Below, in pieces: positions 24,027 to 33,180 of a DNA stretch of 64,000 nt. The stretch comes from Oscillospiraceae bacterium. GTDB lineage: Bacteria; Bacillota; Clostridia; Oscillospirales; CAG-272. The stretch covers positions 62,001-126,000 of the forward strand of contig SVSG01000003.1 of the NCBI GenBank assembly GCA_015064415.1, read 5' to 3'. Position 1 is the first letter of the stretch. Each line of letters starts with the position of its first letter. Position numbers and translations under genes: made by a program. The notes below the pieces were generated by a model. It did not search any database, was not told the origin of the DNA, and worked only from the letters and a program-made list of their open reading frames with translations.

Positions 24027-24729
24027 AACGGAACACCTCCCGGAAAAGCTCATCCAAGGACTTGCCCTCTCGCTCGCGCACCTCGTCCGCGTTGCCGGAT
24101 AGCAGGATCTGCCCGCCGTAGGACATGAAGGCAAATTCATCCAGCACGGGCTCGATATCACGGATCAGATGCGTGGTGATCACGACCGTGGCCTCCTTGT
24201 TATAGTTGGTGATAATGGTGCGCAAAATGTAGTCTCTTGCGGCGGGGTCCACGCCCGCGATCGGCTCGTCAAGCAGGTACAGCCGCGCGCGGCGCGACAT
24301 CACCATGACCAGCTGCACCTTTTCCTTCGTGCCCTTGGAAAGCGTGCGGAGCTTTGCCCCCTCGTCGATCCCAAGGTCGCGCAAAAGGTCGCGCGCCATG
24401 GCCACATCGAAATCCTCATAAAAATCCGCGAAGTACGTAAGCAGCTCGCAAACGCGCATGGCAGAGTCAAAATACGTGCGCTCGGGCAGGTAAGAGACCC
24501 ACGCGTTGGTCTTTTCACTGCGCGGCTCACCGCAAATGAGGATCTCTCCGTGATCCGGTGAAAGCAGTCCGCAGATCAGCTTCATCAGCGTGGATTTTCC
24601 ACACCCGTTCGGGCCCAAAAGACCTACGATCTTACCCGGCGCCAGCTCACACCGAAAGGCGTTGAGCACGGGATACCCCGCCCGATAGCTTTTGTATAAA
24701 TTCTGACAGCTTAATACGGGAACACTCAT
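24016..24729 (-). CDS. ABC transporter ATP-binding protein
   Basis: The 237-residue ATPase has Walker A GPNGCGKST (about residue 40), a signature LSKGTKEK, Walker B LYLLDEP and the H-loop TTHLIRD. The signature replaces the usual SGG with SKG, as is common in YtrB-like and multidrug ABC-2 ATPases. Its start overlaps the GntR gene stop (ATGA), and its end overlaps the permease start. Confidence 0.93.
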   Translation of the reverse strand: MSVPVLSCQNLYKSYRAGYPVLNAFRCELAPGKIVGLLGPNGCGKSTLMKLICGLLSPDHGEILICGEPRSEKTNAWVSYLPERTYFDSAMRVCELLTYFADFYEDFDVAMARDLLRDLGIDEGAKLRTLSKGTKEKVQLVMVMSRRARLYLLDEPIAGVDPAARDYILRTIITNYNKEATVVITTHLIRDIEPVLDEFAFMSYGGQILLSGNADEVREREGKSLDELFREVFRYVP

Positions 24730-25091
24730 CCTTTTTCCTCCTGTTCTTCAATGATGCGAATGATGTCTGCGGGGGAAATGCCAAGCCTTGCGGCCCCCGC
24801 AAGAAAGCTCTGCACCGTTTTTCTTTGCAAGGCGTCCTTGGCCGACGCCAGCACCTCCGGATTGTCTGTGACGAAGCGCCCTTGCGTGCCACCGGACTGC
24901 AGCAGCCCCTCCTCCTCCAGTGCGCTCAGCGCGCGTTGCATGGTGTTGGGGTTGACCGCCGCCTCGCTTGCCAGCTGGCGCACGGTGGGAAACTGCGCGC
25001 CCGGCGGATATCTCCCGCACAGAATTTCTGTGCGCAGAAGATCACATATCTGCATAAAAACGGGGCTCCTGCCGTGGAAGCTCCACTCCAT
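24726..25091 (-). CDS. GntR-family transcriptional regulator (YtrA subfamily)
   Basis: The 121-residue protein has an N-terminal winged helix (residues about 10-75) with the GntR pattern LRTEILCGRYPPGAQFPTVR and VNPNTMQRALSALEEEGLL. A short C-terminal helical dimerisation tail is typical of the YtrA subfamily. ATG 25091 is preceded by AAGGAGGTGG. It is the first gene of the ABC operon and likely represses it through the dyad at 25103-25126. Confidence 0.92.
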   Translation of the reverse strand: MEWSFHGRSPVFMQICDLLRTEILCGRYPPGAQFPTVRQLASEAAVNPNTMQRALSALEEEGLLQSGGTQGRFVTDNPEVLASAKDALQRKTVQSFLAGAARLGISPADIIRIIEEQEEKG

Positions 25092-25102
25092 GCCACCACC
25101 TC

Positions 25103-25126
25103 CTTGTACTAACATCTTAATACAAG
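25103..25126. promoter_or_regulatory. Operator dyad of the GntR regulator
   Basis: CTTGTA and TACAAG flank a 12-base centre that is itself symmetric (TAA and TTA). The dyad overlaps the -10 element of the minus-strand promoter and lies 11 bases before the gntR start. This is a strong candidate for autoregulation. Confidence 0.8.
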
Positions 25127-25153
25127 AATATCATTTTTTTCGTGATTTGTCAA
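25125..25153 (-). promoter_or_regulatory. Promoter of the GntR-ABC operon
   Basis: Minus strand TTGACA (25148-25153) and TATTCT (25125-25130) are separated by 17 bases. Confidence 0.85.
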
Positions 25154-25181
25154 TACTTTGCCCGAAATTGCCGTTTGGCTC

Positions 25182-25210
25182 TTGACTTCCCGCGCGCGGT
25201 GCGATACAAT
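25182..25210 (+). promoter_or_regulatory. Promoter of azlCD
   Basis: TTGACT (25182-25187) and TACAAT (25205-25210) are separated by 17 bases. Confidence 0.85.
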
Positions 25211-25245
25211 AATGTGGTATGCTTCACAGAAAGGAGAGCGGGAAA

Positions 25246-25980
25246 ATGGCAAACAGAAAAACGTGGTTTTTGCGCGGTGTGCGGGATGGCGTGCCCATCG
25301 GGCTTGGCTATTTTGCCGTCTCCTTCGCGCTTGGCATCAAGGCGGTCGGAGCGGGGATCTCTCCCCTTGAAGCGGCCTTGATGTCCTTATTGAATCTCAC
25401 CTCGGCGGGCGAGGCCGCCGCCATCGTGCTGCTTGGCGTCGGCACCACCTACGTGGAGCTTGCCTTCACCCAGCTTGTCATCAATCTGCGCTATTTGCTG
25501 ATGTCCTGCGCCCTCTCGCAAAGGATCGCGCCCGAGAGCTCGGTACTGCACCGCTTGCTTGTCGGCTATGGCGTGACGGACGAGATCTTCGGCATCTCGA
25601 TGGGCGTGCAGGATAAATTCTCCCCCTATTACAGCTACGGCGCGATCGCCGTGGCCGCCCCCTGCTGGGCGCTTGGTACCCTGCTTGGCGCACTGCTTGG
25701 CAACATTCTGCCCGCAAATCTTGTCAGCGCCCTTGGCGTGGCGCTTTACGCCATGTTCCTTGCCGTCATCCTCCCGCCCGCGCGCAAGAGCCGCGTGATC
25801 GCGGGGATCATCCTTGTTTCCATGCTCGCCTCCACCCTTCTCACGCTCGCCTGCACGCACTTCGGCTGGACCTTTCTTACGGAGGGGTTCCGCATCATCC
25901 TGCTCACTGTGGTGATCTCCGCCGCGGCGGCCGTCCTGTTCCCCGTGAGGGAAGAAACGGAGGTGTCGGATGAAAATTGA
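25246..25980 (+). CDS. azlC: AzlC-family branched-chain amino acid exporter, large subunit
   Basis: The 244-residue protein has the AzlC start (RDGVPIGLGYFAVSFALG), the STSGEA-like NLTSAGEAAAI motif and YVELAFTQLVINLRYLLM. It has about seven hydrophobic segments. AzlC and AzlD export branched-chain amino acids or analogues such as azaleucine. ATG 25246 follows AAAGGAGAGCGGG; the longer frame starting at 25219 lacks a site. It overlaps azlD by 11 bases. An Asp/Glu-rich tail ends the protein. Confidence 0.92.
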   Translation: MANRKTWFLRGVRDGVPIGLGYFAVSFALGIKAVGAGISPLEAALMSLLNLTSAGEAAAIVLLGVGTTYVELAFTQLVINLRYLLMSCALSQRIAPESSVLHRLLVGYGVTDEIFGISMGVQDKFSPYYSYGAIAVAAPCWALGTLLGALLGNILPANLVSALGVALYAMFLAVILPPARKSRVIAGIILVSMLASTLLTLACTHFGWTFLTEGFRIILLTVVISAAAAVLFPVREETEVSDEN

Positions 25981-26278
25981 AAGCATTTTGCTTGCCATCC
26001 TTTTGATGGCAGGCGTCACCTATCTCATTCGCGTCCTGCCCCTTGTGCTGATCCGCCGCGAGATCAAAAACACCACCGTCCGCTCCTTTTTACACTACGT
26101 GCCCTACGTCACGCTTTCGGTGATGACGGTGCCCGCCATTTTCACCGCCACCGGCGTGATCTGGTCGGCGCTTGCGGGCTTTGCCGTGGCGGTGCTGCTC
26201 TCGCTCAAGGGCTGCAAGCTCCCGCTTGTCGCCGCCTGTGCCTGCGCGGCGGTCTTTCTTGTCGAGCTGTTCTTCTGA
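25970..26278 (+). CDS. azlD: AzlD-family branched-chain amino acid exporter, small subunit
   Basis: The 102-residue, four-segment membrane protein has the AzlD pattern YLIRVLPLVLI near residue 20 and FLHYVPYVTLSVMTVPAIF. Its start lies inside the end of azlC (GGAGGTGTCGGATG), so the two are translationally coupled. Confidence 0.92.
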   Translation: MKIESILLAILLMAGVTYLIRVLPLVLIRREIKNTTVRSFLHYVPYVTLSVMTVPAIFTATGVIWSALAGFAVAVLLSLKGCKLPLVAACACAAVFLVELFF

Positions 26279-26280
26279 TG

Positions 26281-26321
26281 AAAAAAGCGTTTTCCCACTT
26301 CACGTGGGAAAACGCTTTTTT
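26281..26321. terminator. Bidirectional terminator between azlD and the lipoprotein gene
   Basis: The stem GCGTTTTCCCAC/GTGGGAAAACGC has a 5-base loop, with six A on the left and six T on the right. Confidence 0.93.
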
Positions 26322-26323
26322 GT

Positions 26324-29300
26324 TTATCCTTCTTTTTTCACGGCGATCGGCTTCGCTGTGCGGATCGCCAGCTTTTGCACGGTGCTCGGCGTGCGGGAAA
26401 GCGTGTAATAGCTGACCGTTGCCGCCTTTACCGTAACGTCCGTCACGGTGCCGCTTGCGTCCTTCTCAAAAACGAAGGACGTGGCATAAAGATCGTCATA
26501 GTCCGGGCCGTCATAGCGCAAATACAGCGTGATGTTGTAATCATCCGAGATATACACGTAATCCACCGATTGGATATCGTAGAACACGTGCTGGTCCACC
26601 TCGTAATAAAAATGCTGATTATTCTTGATATAGTCGCCCTTACTGGAATTTTTCAGATAGCTTGTATAGACCGAATTTTTCACGTGCGGCCACCACAGCA
26701 CGTCGGGGGCGATCAGATCGTACATCCGTTTTTCGGTGCCGGGACCGCCGTGGTGCGACAGCGTCACCATATCCGATTTGAGTGCCGAACCGTAGGTCGC
26801 GCAAAGGAAGCGCGCGGAGTTCAGATACGCGTCACCCGTAAAGATCATGCTGACGGGCTCACCCTTGGCGCCGTCCGTCCCCGTGGGGGTAAAGGTGAGG
26901 CGCACAATGTTGGAAATATCGTTGAAGGTCACCACACGGCAAGGGTACAGATCCTCGTGCGTATACATAATTTGCAGCTCCAGATTGGCAAAATACAGCT
27001 TTTGCCCCGTATGCACCTTGATAAAGGTAAAGCCATGCTTGAAGTAGTTATGGATCTTGCGCATCTCCTGCCGCAAAACAAGAGAAGGGCCACCCGTATT
27101 ATAAAGCGGCGCGCTTTCCGACTCGTTAGCAAGCAGATATTCGACCTTGACCAGCGCCTTGCCGCCCGTCTTGGAGAGTGCGCCGTTTCCGCCGCCGTAG
27201 AAGTTGGCAAAATCCCAGAAGGCGTTCATGTGATCGCTGTGCGAGTGACTGATGTACCACGCGGCGATCTGCACGGGATGCTCCTCTGTCGGAATCTCGC
27301 CGTGGATCTTTTCATGCAGGTCGCAAAGGATCGCCCACAGACGCTCGGGAGTGTTGGTCTTGGCGGTGCCGCCGTCCAGAATGACGAAACGACCGTCCTC
27401 CAGCGTGATGATGTAGCCCGTTCCCACGTCCTTGAGCACCACGGAGGTGATGGAGGCGTCCGTCTTTTTCACATAGGATTGCTCCTTTTGCAACAGCTTC
27501 TCCGTGGGCAGATGGATCACGCCGCGCGCGGTGTAATATGCCGCGACGTATTCGCTTTCCACCTCAATACTCTCGCCGTTCACACTGTACGTAAAGGTGT
27601 CCTTGGCACCGTACTCCACGCGGATGCTTGCGCCCGTCGTCTCGTTGTACGCGATATAGAAGGGATGCTCACCCACGCTGCTTTCAAAAATGATGCGATA
27701 GCCATACGTGGCCTTGGTCAGTTGATTTTTATAGGTGGTGGTAAAAAAAGTTTTGCTTACCACGCTCTGCCCCACGCGGTTATAGAAGGTATAGCGCGTG
27801 GTGTCACTGCCGCTGTAAGCGGTACGGTAATAGGCACCCGGCAAGGGCATATAGCCGTACACGTCATGGAGGGTGGCGCTGACCACGCGAAGCGAGGGCA
27901 CCGCCGTGGAAAATCCGCTGCCTTCGGCGTGCGTGTAGGCGTGATAGGAAACGTGAAGCGTATGTACGCCGTCCGCGGCAAGGAAGGTGGCAAAGACGCT
28001 GTCCTCGGCCTCGCTTTGCGTCACAAGCGTATAGCCCGCCGCGAGAAGCTTTTGGCAGTAGGCCTCAAAATCCGTGCGATCCACGCCCTCGCCCGCGTAA
28101 TAGTACTGCAGGCTGCTGTCCCCCGCGTCCTCCGCAGAGGTGAGCGTCAGCCCGTCCGGCTTTTCAAAATCGGTGTGCCAATTTTTGTTTGCCTTTTCCA
28201 CAAAGGTGAGGTTGACCGGCAAAAGGATGCTTTTCACGCCGTCACCGCCGGTATACACGGCATCGGCAAGATAGCCCGCAAGCAAGGGGGCCGCCAGGCG
28301 CAACGCCGCCACGCTGTGTGCGGTAAGCACCAGCTGTCCGTCGCGCACGGCGATGGCGTATTCCCCGCCGTCCATGGCGGCAAGCAACCCTTGCGCGCTT
28401 GCGCGGTTGACACATCCTATCTGAAGCTCTCCTGCCTTTTGGGTATCGGCATCCGTACCGATGGAAAGCGTGGACGCCCCCGTAATCTGCAACAGCGCAT
28501 CACGGATGAGGTAGGCCGCATCCACGGCACAGTCCTTACCTGAGCCATAGGCCACAGCACCGTACTCGGTCTCGGGATCCTTGTTGCTGTTATAGGTGGC
28601 ATCGGTATCCAGATCCTTTTGGTGCAGGGGCGTATAATAAATTTCCTTACCCTTAGCGACCGTGACGGTAAGATAGCGGTCCGAGATCGCCTTTTTCGGC
28701 AAGGTCAGCGCGGTCTGCGTGCCCTGCATATACGTGTCCTCAAAATAGCAAAGCCCCATCAGCGCCACAAGGTCTGTCGTGCCCACGATCACGATCTTGT
28801 TGTTGAGATACTGCACGGTGTAGCCGTGTCCCGTGACGTCGGCAAGTGCTGTATCCGTTTCGGCACGGTTCACCCGCCCGACGAGGATCTCGTACGCGAC
28901 GGGCGCCTCGGTATCCGGTACTGCGGTGATGGGATTGCCCGTCATTTCATACAATACGGTAGCAAACGCGCCCACGCGTGCGGCAAAGGCGGCACTGGCC
29001 GATGCGGGATAGACGATGCGGCGGTAATAGCTCAGATCCGTTGCGGTAAGGCCGCCGCTTGTCTGCACCAGCTCTTCCTTGCACTTGGTCTCCAGCAGCA
29101 GGTTGCAGGCATCGCAATGCTTTTCCATGCGATCCGTCGCCACGCCGTCCTTCGTCTGCTCGATCCAGGAGGTATTGACGTGCCCCGTGGCGGGGATGGG
29201 CTGGGTGATCCTGATCTCCTTGCACACGCTGCACCGTTTTACACGCGTGCCGTCCGTGGTGCACGTGGCCGCCTCCAACGTCTCAAAGCTGCCCGCCAGC

Positions 29301-29797
29301 TTGTGCGAGGTCATGGGAATGCTCTCGGTGGAAAGCACCGCGTCACAGCTCGTGCACGCGGTATGGCGCGAGCCCGCCTGGGCGCAGGTGGCGGGCGTGT
29401 CGGTCTGCCACTCGCCTGCGGTATGGCCGGTGGCTCCGATCACCTCGCTTGCCAGCGTTTTTTCACAACGCAAGCACGCCTTGTGACGTGCGCCGTCCGT
29501 TTCGCATCCCGGGGCGGTGTCAACCACCCATTCTGCAGGCATTTGGTGACCAAAAGCGGGCACCGTATTGCTTTTTTGCGTACCGCAGACCGTACAGGTC
29601 TGTTGCTCGGTGCCCGTTTCGGTGCAAGTGGGCGACGTCAGAACAAGGGGCTCGCCGTAGCTGTGTCCGCCCTCGCACGGGTCCGCCGTCCCCGTCGCGG
29701 GAGGCGTTTGCGGCGCCGGCTCGTCGCACGCGACGAAAAGCACCGCGCCCAGCGCAAGCAATAACACAAGCAGGCACAAAAGAACTCTGTTTTTCAT
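26324..29797 (-). CDS. Large lipoprotein with CxxC repeats and C-terminal metallo-beta-lactamase fold
   Basis: The 1157-residue protein has a lipoprotein signal (lipobox LFVAC, Cys24). Five tandem Cys repeats span about residues 30-240, each near 40 residues with a CxxC pair (CTVC, CLRC, CTSC, CSVC, CDAC) and a PATGH-like end. A long middle region (about 240-770) has no motif I recognise. The C-terminal metallo-hydrolase domain shows the metal motif HSHSDH (about residue 850), IFTGDAY, and SHHGGPG. The latter order resembles ComEC-type and related MBL proteins. It is exported and membrane-anchored. It ends the cca-ruvX operon, 26 bases after the YgjP-type gene. The substrate is unknown; a surface nuclease or phosphodiesterase is one guess. 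Confidence 0.8.
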   Translation of the reverse strand: MKNRVLLCLLVLLLALGAVLFVACDEPAPQTPPATGTADPCEGGHSYGEPLVLTSPTCTETGTEQQTCTVCGTQKSNTVPAFGHQMPAEWVVDTAPGCETDGARHKACLRCEKTLASEVIGATGHTAGEWQTDTPATCAQAGSRHTACTSCDAVLSTESIPMTSHKLAGSFETLEAATCTTDGTRVKRCSVCKEIRITQPIPATGHVNTSWIEQTKDGVATDRMEKHCDACNLLLETKCKEELVQTSGGLTATDLSYYRRIVYPASASAAFAARVGAFATVLYEMTGNPITAVPDTEAPVAYEILVGRVNRAETDTALADVTGHGYTVQYLNNKIVIVGTTDLVALMGLCYFEDTYMQGTQTALTLPKKAISDRYLTVTVAKGKEIYYTPLHQKDLDTDATYNSNKDPETEYGAVAYGSGKDCAVDAAYLIRDALLQITGASTLSIGTDADTQKAGELQIGCVNRASAQGLLAAMDGGEYAIAVRDGQLVLTAHSVAALRLAAPLLAGYLADAVYTGGDGVKSILLPVNLTFVEKANKNWHTDFEKPDGLTLTSAEDAGDSSLQYYYAGEGVDRTDFEAYCQKLLAAGYTLVTQSEAEDSVFATFLAADGVHTLHVSYHAYTHAEGSGFSTAVPSLRVVSATLHDVYGYMPLPGAYYRTAYSGSDTTRYTFYNRVGQSVVSKTFFTTTYKNQLTKATYGYRIIFESSVGEHPFYIAYNETTGASIRVEYGAKDTFTYSVNGESIEVESEYVAAYYTARGVIHLPTEKLLQKEQSYVKKTDASITSVVLKDVGTGYIITLEDGRFVILDGGTAKTNTPERLWAILCDLHEKIHGEIPTEEHPVQIAAWYISHSHSDHMNAFWDFANFYGGGNGALSKTGGKALVKVEYLLANESESAPLYNTGGPSLVLRQEMRKIHNYFKHGFTFIKVHTGQKLYFANLELQIMYTHEDLYPCRVVTFNDISNIVRLTFTPTGTDGAKGEPVSMIFTGDAYLNSARFLCATYGSALKSDMVTLSHHGGPGTEKRMYDLIAPDVLWWPHVKNSVYTSYLKNSSKGDYIKNNQHFYYEVDQHVFYDIQSVDYVYISDDYNITLYLRYDGPDYDDLYATSFVFEKDASGTVTDVTVKAATVSYYTLSRTPSTVQKLAIRTAKPIAVKKEG

Positions 29798-29823
29798 AAG
29801 TAATCTCCTCACGTCGGGATTTT

Positions 29824-30585
29824 TTAAAAATCGGGATCGCCTTTGTCAGATAGCTCCGGTAAGGGGATGGGAAACTCGTGCAGCAGCTTGCGCCACGCCT
29901 TGTGCTGTGGCATCACGCGCGCCACGTACGCGTGAAAAGCCGCCGAATGATCGTGATACTTGAAGTGCGCCAGCTCGTGACAGGCCACGTAGTGCGCGCA
30001 CCCCTGTGGCACGAAGATCAGATTGGTGCTGTATTTGATGCGGTTTTGTGTGTAAAAGCAGGCGCCCCAACGGCTTTTCATCCATTGCATGGCGATCTGC
30101 GGTACGGGCGCGCCTGCCTCTAAAAAGTAAGGGGCGTATTGCGCGGTCAGCTGCCGCATCACTTTTTCGCATTCTTCCTTGGCAAAGCGCCGGAAAAGGC
30201 GCAAGCGCGCCGCCGCGTCAGAAGGGTGCGAAAGCGCCAGATACAGCACGCCGTTTTCCGTATAAGCGGCGGATCTTTTGGCATTTAGTAGCCGAACGGT
30301 ATGAGAAACGCCGAAGATCGGCAGCTGCTCGCCCTCGGCAAACGTAAGCTTTTTTTGCGGGTGGTGGTGCGCCATTTTTTCCTGCGCTCCCCGCACGAAA
30401 TCCACCTTTTCGGCAAGAAACCTCTCCGCCATTTCCTGCGTCACACGCGTGGGAGAGGACAGATGCACGCTCCCGTCCCTGCGCACGCGCAGGTTGTAAT
30501 TTTTGACCGCCTTGCGCTCCCAGATAAAGGAAAACGTATAGCCATCCACCGTCAGCGTGCCCTCCACGGGCTTGTAGCGCGGCAT
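29824..30585 (-). CDS. YgjP/SprT-like metallopeptidase (M48-type)
   Basis: The 253-residue protein has the DUF45/YgjP layout. A beta-rich N-terminus (YTFSFIWERKAVKNYNLRVR) leads to the zinc motif HELAHFKYHDHS near residue 205, and RWGACFYTQNRIKYSTNL lies just before it. These are soluble zinc-dependent proteases or peptidase-like proteins often encoded with DNA repair genes. Its start shares a base with the ruvX stop (TGATG), so it is translationally coupled. The substrate is unknown. Confidence 0.87.
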   Translation of the reverse strand: MPRYKPVEGTLTVDGYTFSFIWERKAVKNYNLRVRRDGSVHLSSPTRVTQEMAERFLAEKVDFVRGAQEKMAHHHPQKKLTFAEGEQLPIFGVSHTVRLLNAKRSAAYTENGVLYLALSHPSDAAARLRLFRRFAKEECEKVMRQLTAQYAPYFLEAGAPVPQIAMQWMKSRWGACFYTQNRIKYSTNLIFVPQGCAHYVACHELAHFKYHDHSAAFHAYVARVMPQHKAWRKLLHEFPIPLPELSDKGDPDF

Positions 30586-31019
30586 CAGCGCAAGCGGTCC
30601 AGCGCGTTTTGCAGAATGATCTGCGCCGAAAGGGTGTCGATCACGCCCTTTCGCTTTTTCCCGCGCGTGTTGGTCTCGTTGAGATAGCGGGCGGCGGACA
30701 TGGTGGTCATCCGCTCGTCCATTAGATATACGGGCAATTTTTCCTCGATCAATGCCGCCAGCTCGCGCACGCGCGCGGCCTTTGGCCCCTCCGTGCCGTT
30801 CATGTTGACGGGCAACCCCAGCACCACGGCCACGGCGCCCTGCTCGGCCGCCGCCTCCAGCACGCGTGCGGCGGTCTTTTCCAATCCCCCGCCCTGCACG
30901 TTGCCGATGCCGTTGGCAAGAAAGCGCGTGGCATCCGAAATCGCAAGCCCCGTGCGCGCCTCGCCGTAATCCACGCCCAATACGCGCCCCGTTGTGGCCT
31001 TAACTGTTTCCAAGCTCAT
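30585..31019 (-). CDS. ruvX: Putative pre-16S rRNA nuclease / Holliday junction resolvase RuvX (YqgF)
   Basis: The 144-residue RNase-H-fold protein has catalytic Asp in LGVDYGEARTGLAISD, the VLGLPVNMNGTEG motif, and MDERMTTMSA. C-terminal acidic DTLSAQIILQ completes the site. YqgF proteins process the 5' end of 16S rRNA. The start overlaps the end of the hydrolase gene (ATGA) and the stop overlaps the YgjP-type gene. Confidence 0.94.
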   Translation of the reverse strand: MSLETVKATTGRVLGVDYGEARTGLAISDATRFLANGIGNVQGGGLEKTAARVLEAAAEQGAVAVVLGLPVNMNGTEGPKAARVRELAALIEEKLPVYLMDERMTTMSAARYLNETNTRGKKRKGVIDTLSAQIILQNALDRLR

Positions 31020-31951
31020 ATCAAGATCTCCTCAAGATAGCGGATAAGGTCCGCAAAGACCTCGTCCTTATTCGTCTCATTGTGCATCTCGTGCCGCCCG
31101 CCCTCATAGAGCTTGAGGCGCACGTTACATCCCGCGTTTTGCATCCGCTCATATACCTTTTTCACGCCCTTGCCGTAGCCGCCCACGGGGTCCATATCTC
31201 CCGAAAAAAGCAGAATGGGGAGCGTTTTGGGCAATACGTATGCCCATTTTTTGTCTGAAACCGCCCCAAGCAGTGAAAAAAGCGTGTCATAGCCCGCGGC
31301 GGTGAACACGAAGGTGCAGAAGGGGTCGCCGCCGTAGGTGCCGCGCACCGTCCTGTCGCGCGTCAGCCAGGAAAAAGGATCGTTTTCCGCTTGGAATTTC
31401 TTGTTGTAATTTCCAAACGCCATGGCGGTAAGGAAGCGACTGCGGTGCTTCTCTCCCTTTGCGGAGGCCACGGCCTGCGCGAGCTTCTGCCCGATCCCCG
31501 TGGGTTGTCCCGGCCCTGCCGTGCCGCTGATCAGCGCCCCTGCCAGCTCCTCGCCGTAGCGTGCAAGATACAGTCGCGCCACGAAGGAGCCCATGCTGTG
31601 CCCGTAAAGCACCACCGGCACGTCGGGGAATTCCCTTTTCACAAGCTCCGTCATGCCGTGCACGTCCTCAACCAGCAGATCCGCGCCGCCGCGCCTTGCC
31701 GTATAGCCCAGATGTGCGGCATCCGGTGCGGTGTTACCGTGCCCCAGATGATCGTTGCCGCAAAAGACGAAGCCCGCCTCGACAAAGCGACGCGCCCACG
31801 CGTCGTAGCGTTGCACGTACTCGCACATCCCGTGCGAGATCTGCAATATGGCGCGCGGCTTTACGTCCTTTTGCCACCAGATATACCCCGCCACCGGCGT
31901 TTTGCCGTCGGCGGACAAATACTCCACTTGCTTGAATAAGATCTCACTCAC
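31016..31951 (-). CDS. Alpha/beta hydrolase (monoacylglycerol lipase/serine aminopeptidase S33 type)
   Basis: The 311-residue protein has the nucleophile elbow GHSMGSF near residue 105, an oxyanion region ISHGMCEYVQRYD, a likely catalytic Asp in LFSGDMDPVGG, and His in GGRHEMHNE near the end. There is no signal peptide, so it is cytoplasmic. The start is GTG 31951, preceded by AAGGAG. It overlaps the cca stop by 8 bases, and the longer frame to 32035 lies within cca. The substrate is probably a lysolipid or ester. Confidence 0.87.
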   Translation of the reverse strand: MSEILFKQVEYLSADGKTPVAGYIWWQKDVKPRAILQISHGMCEYVQRYDAWARRFVEAGFVFCGNDHLGHGNTAPDAAHLGYTARRGGADLLVEDVHGMTELVKREFPDVPVVLYGHSMGSFVARLYLARYGEELAGALISGTAGPGQPTGIGQKLAQAVASAKGEKHRSRFLTAMAFGNYNKKFQAENDPFSWLTRDRTVRGTYGGDPFCTFVFTAAGYDTLFSLLGAVSDKKWAYVLPKTLPILLFSGDMDPVGGYGKGVKKVYERMQNAGCNVRLKLYEGGRHEMHNETNKDEVFADLIRYLEEILI

Positions 31952-33155
31952 AAAAATCACGCTCCTTTTCACAGATCCTTGCCGCCGCCTCCAGAAGCGG
32001 CGCGCGCTTGTTAAGCTCGGGATCCCGCCAAACAAGATCCTGCAAGCGCAGAAGTAGCTCGGATGTACGGCGCGGCAGCACGCCCAGCTTTTCTTGCAGC
32101 TCCTTGCCGTTCACGGCAAGGCGGCGCACCTCCACGGCGCTGCCGTCACGCGACACCTTGGCGCAAAGCTGCTCGGCCACGGCAATATTCTTGCCCCCCG
32201 CCGCCTGCAGTGCCAGCACACCGCGCCAATGGTGCCAATAGCGGGTTGTGAATTTTCTCGCCTCGTACGCGTCCTCGGGCAGGCGCTCGCGCGCGCCCTC
32301 CACAAAGGCGCCCAGCGCCTCACCAAAGCTGTTCGGCGCGTGATAGCGGCGTGCAAGCTGCAACGCCTGCTCACGCGAGAGATGCGGGAGCAAATACGCC
32401 ATGCGAAGTGCGGCATCGGATGGCAATTCGTTCAGTTTTTTTGCATTTACCCCCGAAACGGTATCGAAAAACACGTATTTTTCGCACTTCACCGCACACA
32501 GCGCCGAAAGTCCCCTTTCAGCGTCGGGCGCTTCCAGAAGGCGCGTGATCTCGGAGAAAATGCGCTCCACCGAGATCAAAGAAAGCCCCTCGACCGCGCG
32601 CGCGGCGCCCGCAAGGGTGTCCGGCTCAATATCAAATTTCAGCTTTGCCGAAAAACGGCACAACCGCAAAATACGAAGGGCGTCCTCGCGAAAACGCGTT
32701 TGCGCGTCTCCCACGGCGCGCAAAATGCCCGCTTGCAGATCCGCCTGCCCGCCGAAAAGGTCAACAAGGCCCGTTTCGGGGTTCCACGCCATCGCATTAA
32801 CGGTGAAATCGCGGCGGGAAAGATCCCCCTCCAGCTTTCTTGTAAAGCTGACGCTTTCGGGGTGGCGCGCGTCGCGGTAATCGCCATCCACGCGGTGCGT
32901 GGTCAGCTCGATGGGGTTCCCGTCCGACATCACGGTCACGGTCCCGTGCTTGAGCCCTGTGGGGATCACGCGGAAATCCTTGAAAATTTCCAGCATCTCT
33001 TCGGGCAGCGCGTCCGTGGTCATATCAAAATCATGCGGCGTCACACCGCGCAAAAGGTCGCGCAACGAGCCACCGACAAGGTATCCCCGATGCCCCGCGG
33101 CGGCCAGCGTATCCATCACCACCGTCACGTAGGACGGCAAATCAAAGGCGGTCAT
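31944..33155 (-). CDS. cca: CCA tRNA nucleotidyltransferase / poly(A) polymerase family
   Basis: The 403-residue protein has the nucleotidyltransferase motif YLVGGSLRDLL with the metal-binding acidic pair in HDFDMTTDA, RRDFTVNAMAWN, and the template-like region EDALRILRLCRFSA. A helical C-terminal body follows. It adds or repairs the 3'-CCA of tRNA. ATG 33155 has GAGGTG upstream; the longer frame to 33446 has no ribosome site. It is the first gene of a five-gene minus-strand operon. Confidence 0.93.
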   Translation of the reverse strand: MTAFDLPSYVTVVMDTLAAAGHRGYLVGGSLRDLLRGVTPHDFDMTTDALPEEMLEIFKDFRVIPTGLKHGTVTVMSDGNPIELTTHRVDGDYRDARHPESVSFTRKLEGDLSRRDFTVNAMAWNPETGLVDLFGGQADLQAGILRAVGDAQTRFREDALRILRLCRFSAKLKFDIEPDTLAGAARAVEGLSLISVERIFSEITRLLEAPDAERGLSALCAVKCEKYVFFDTVSGVNAKKLNELPSDAALRMAYLLPHLSREQALQLARRYHAPNSFGEALGAFVEGARERLPEDAYEARKFTTRYWHHWRGVLALQAAGGKNIAVAEQLCAKVSRDGSAVEVRRLAVNGKELQEKLGVLPRRTSELLLRLQDLVWRDPELNKRAPLLEAAARICEKERDFCE

Positions 33156-33180
33156 GCGCCACACCTCACTTTCTTTTATT

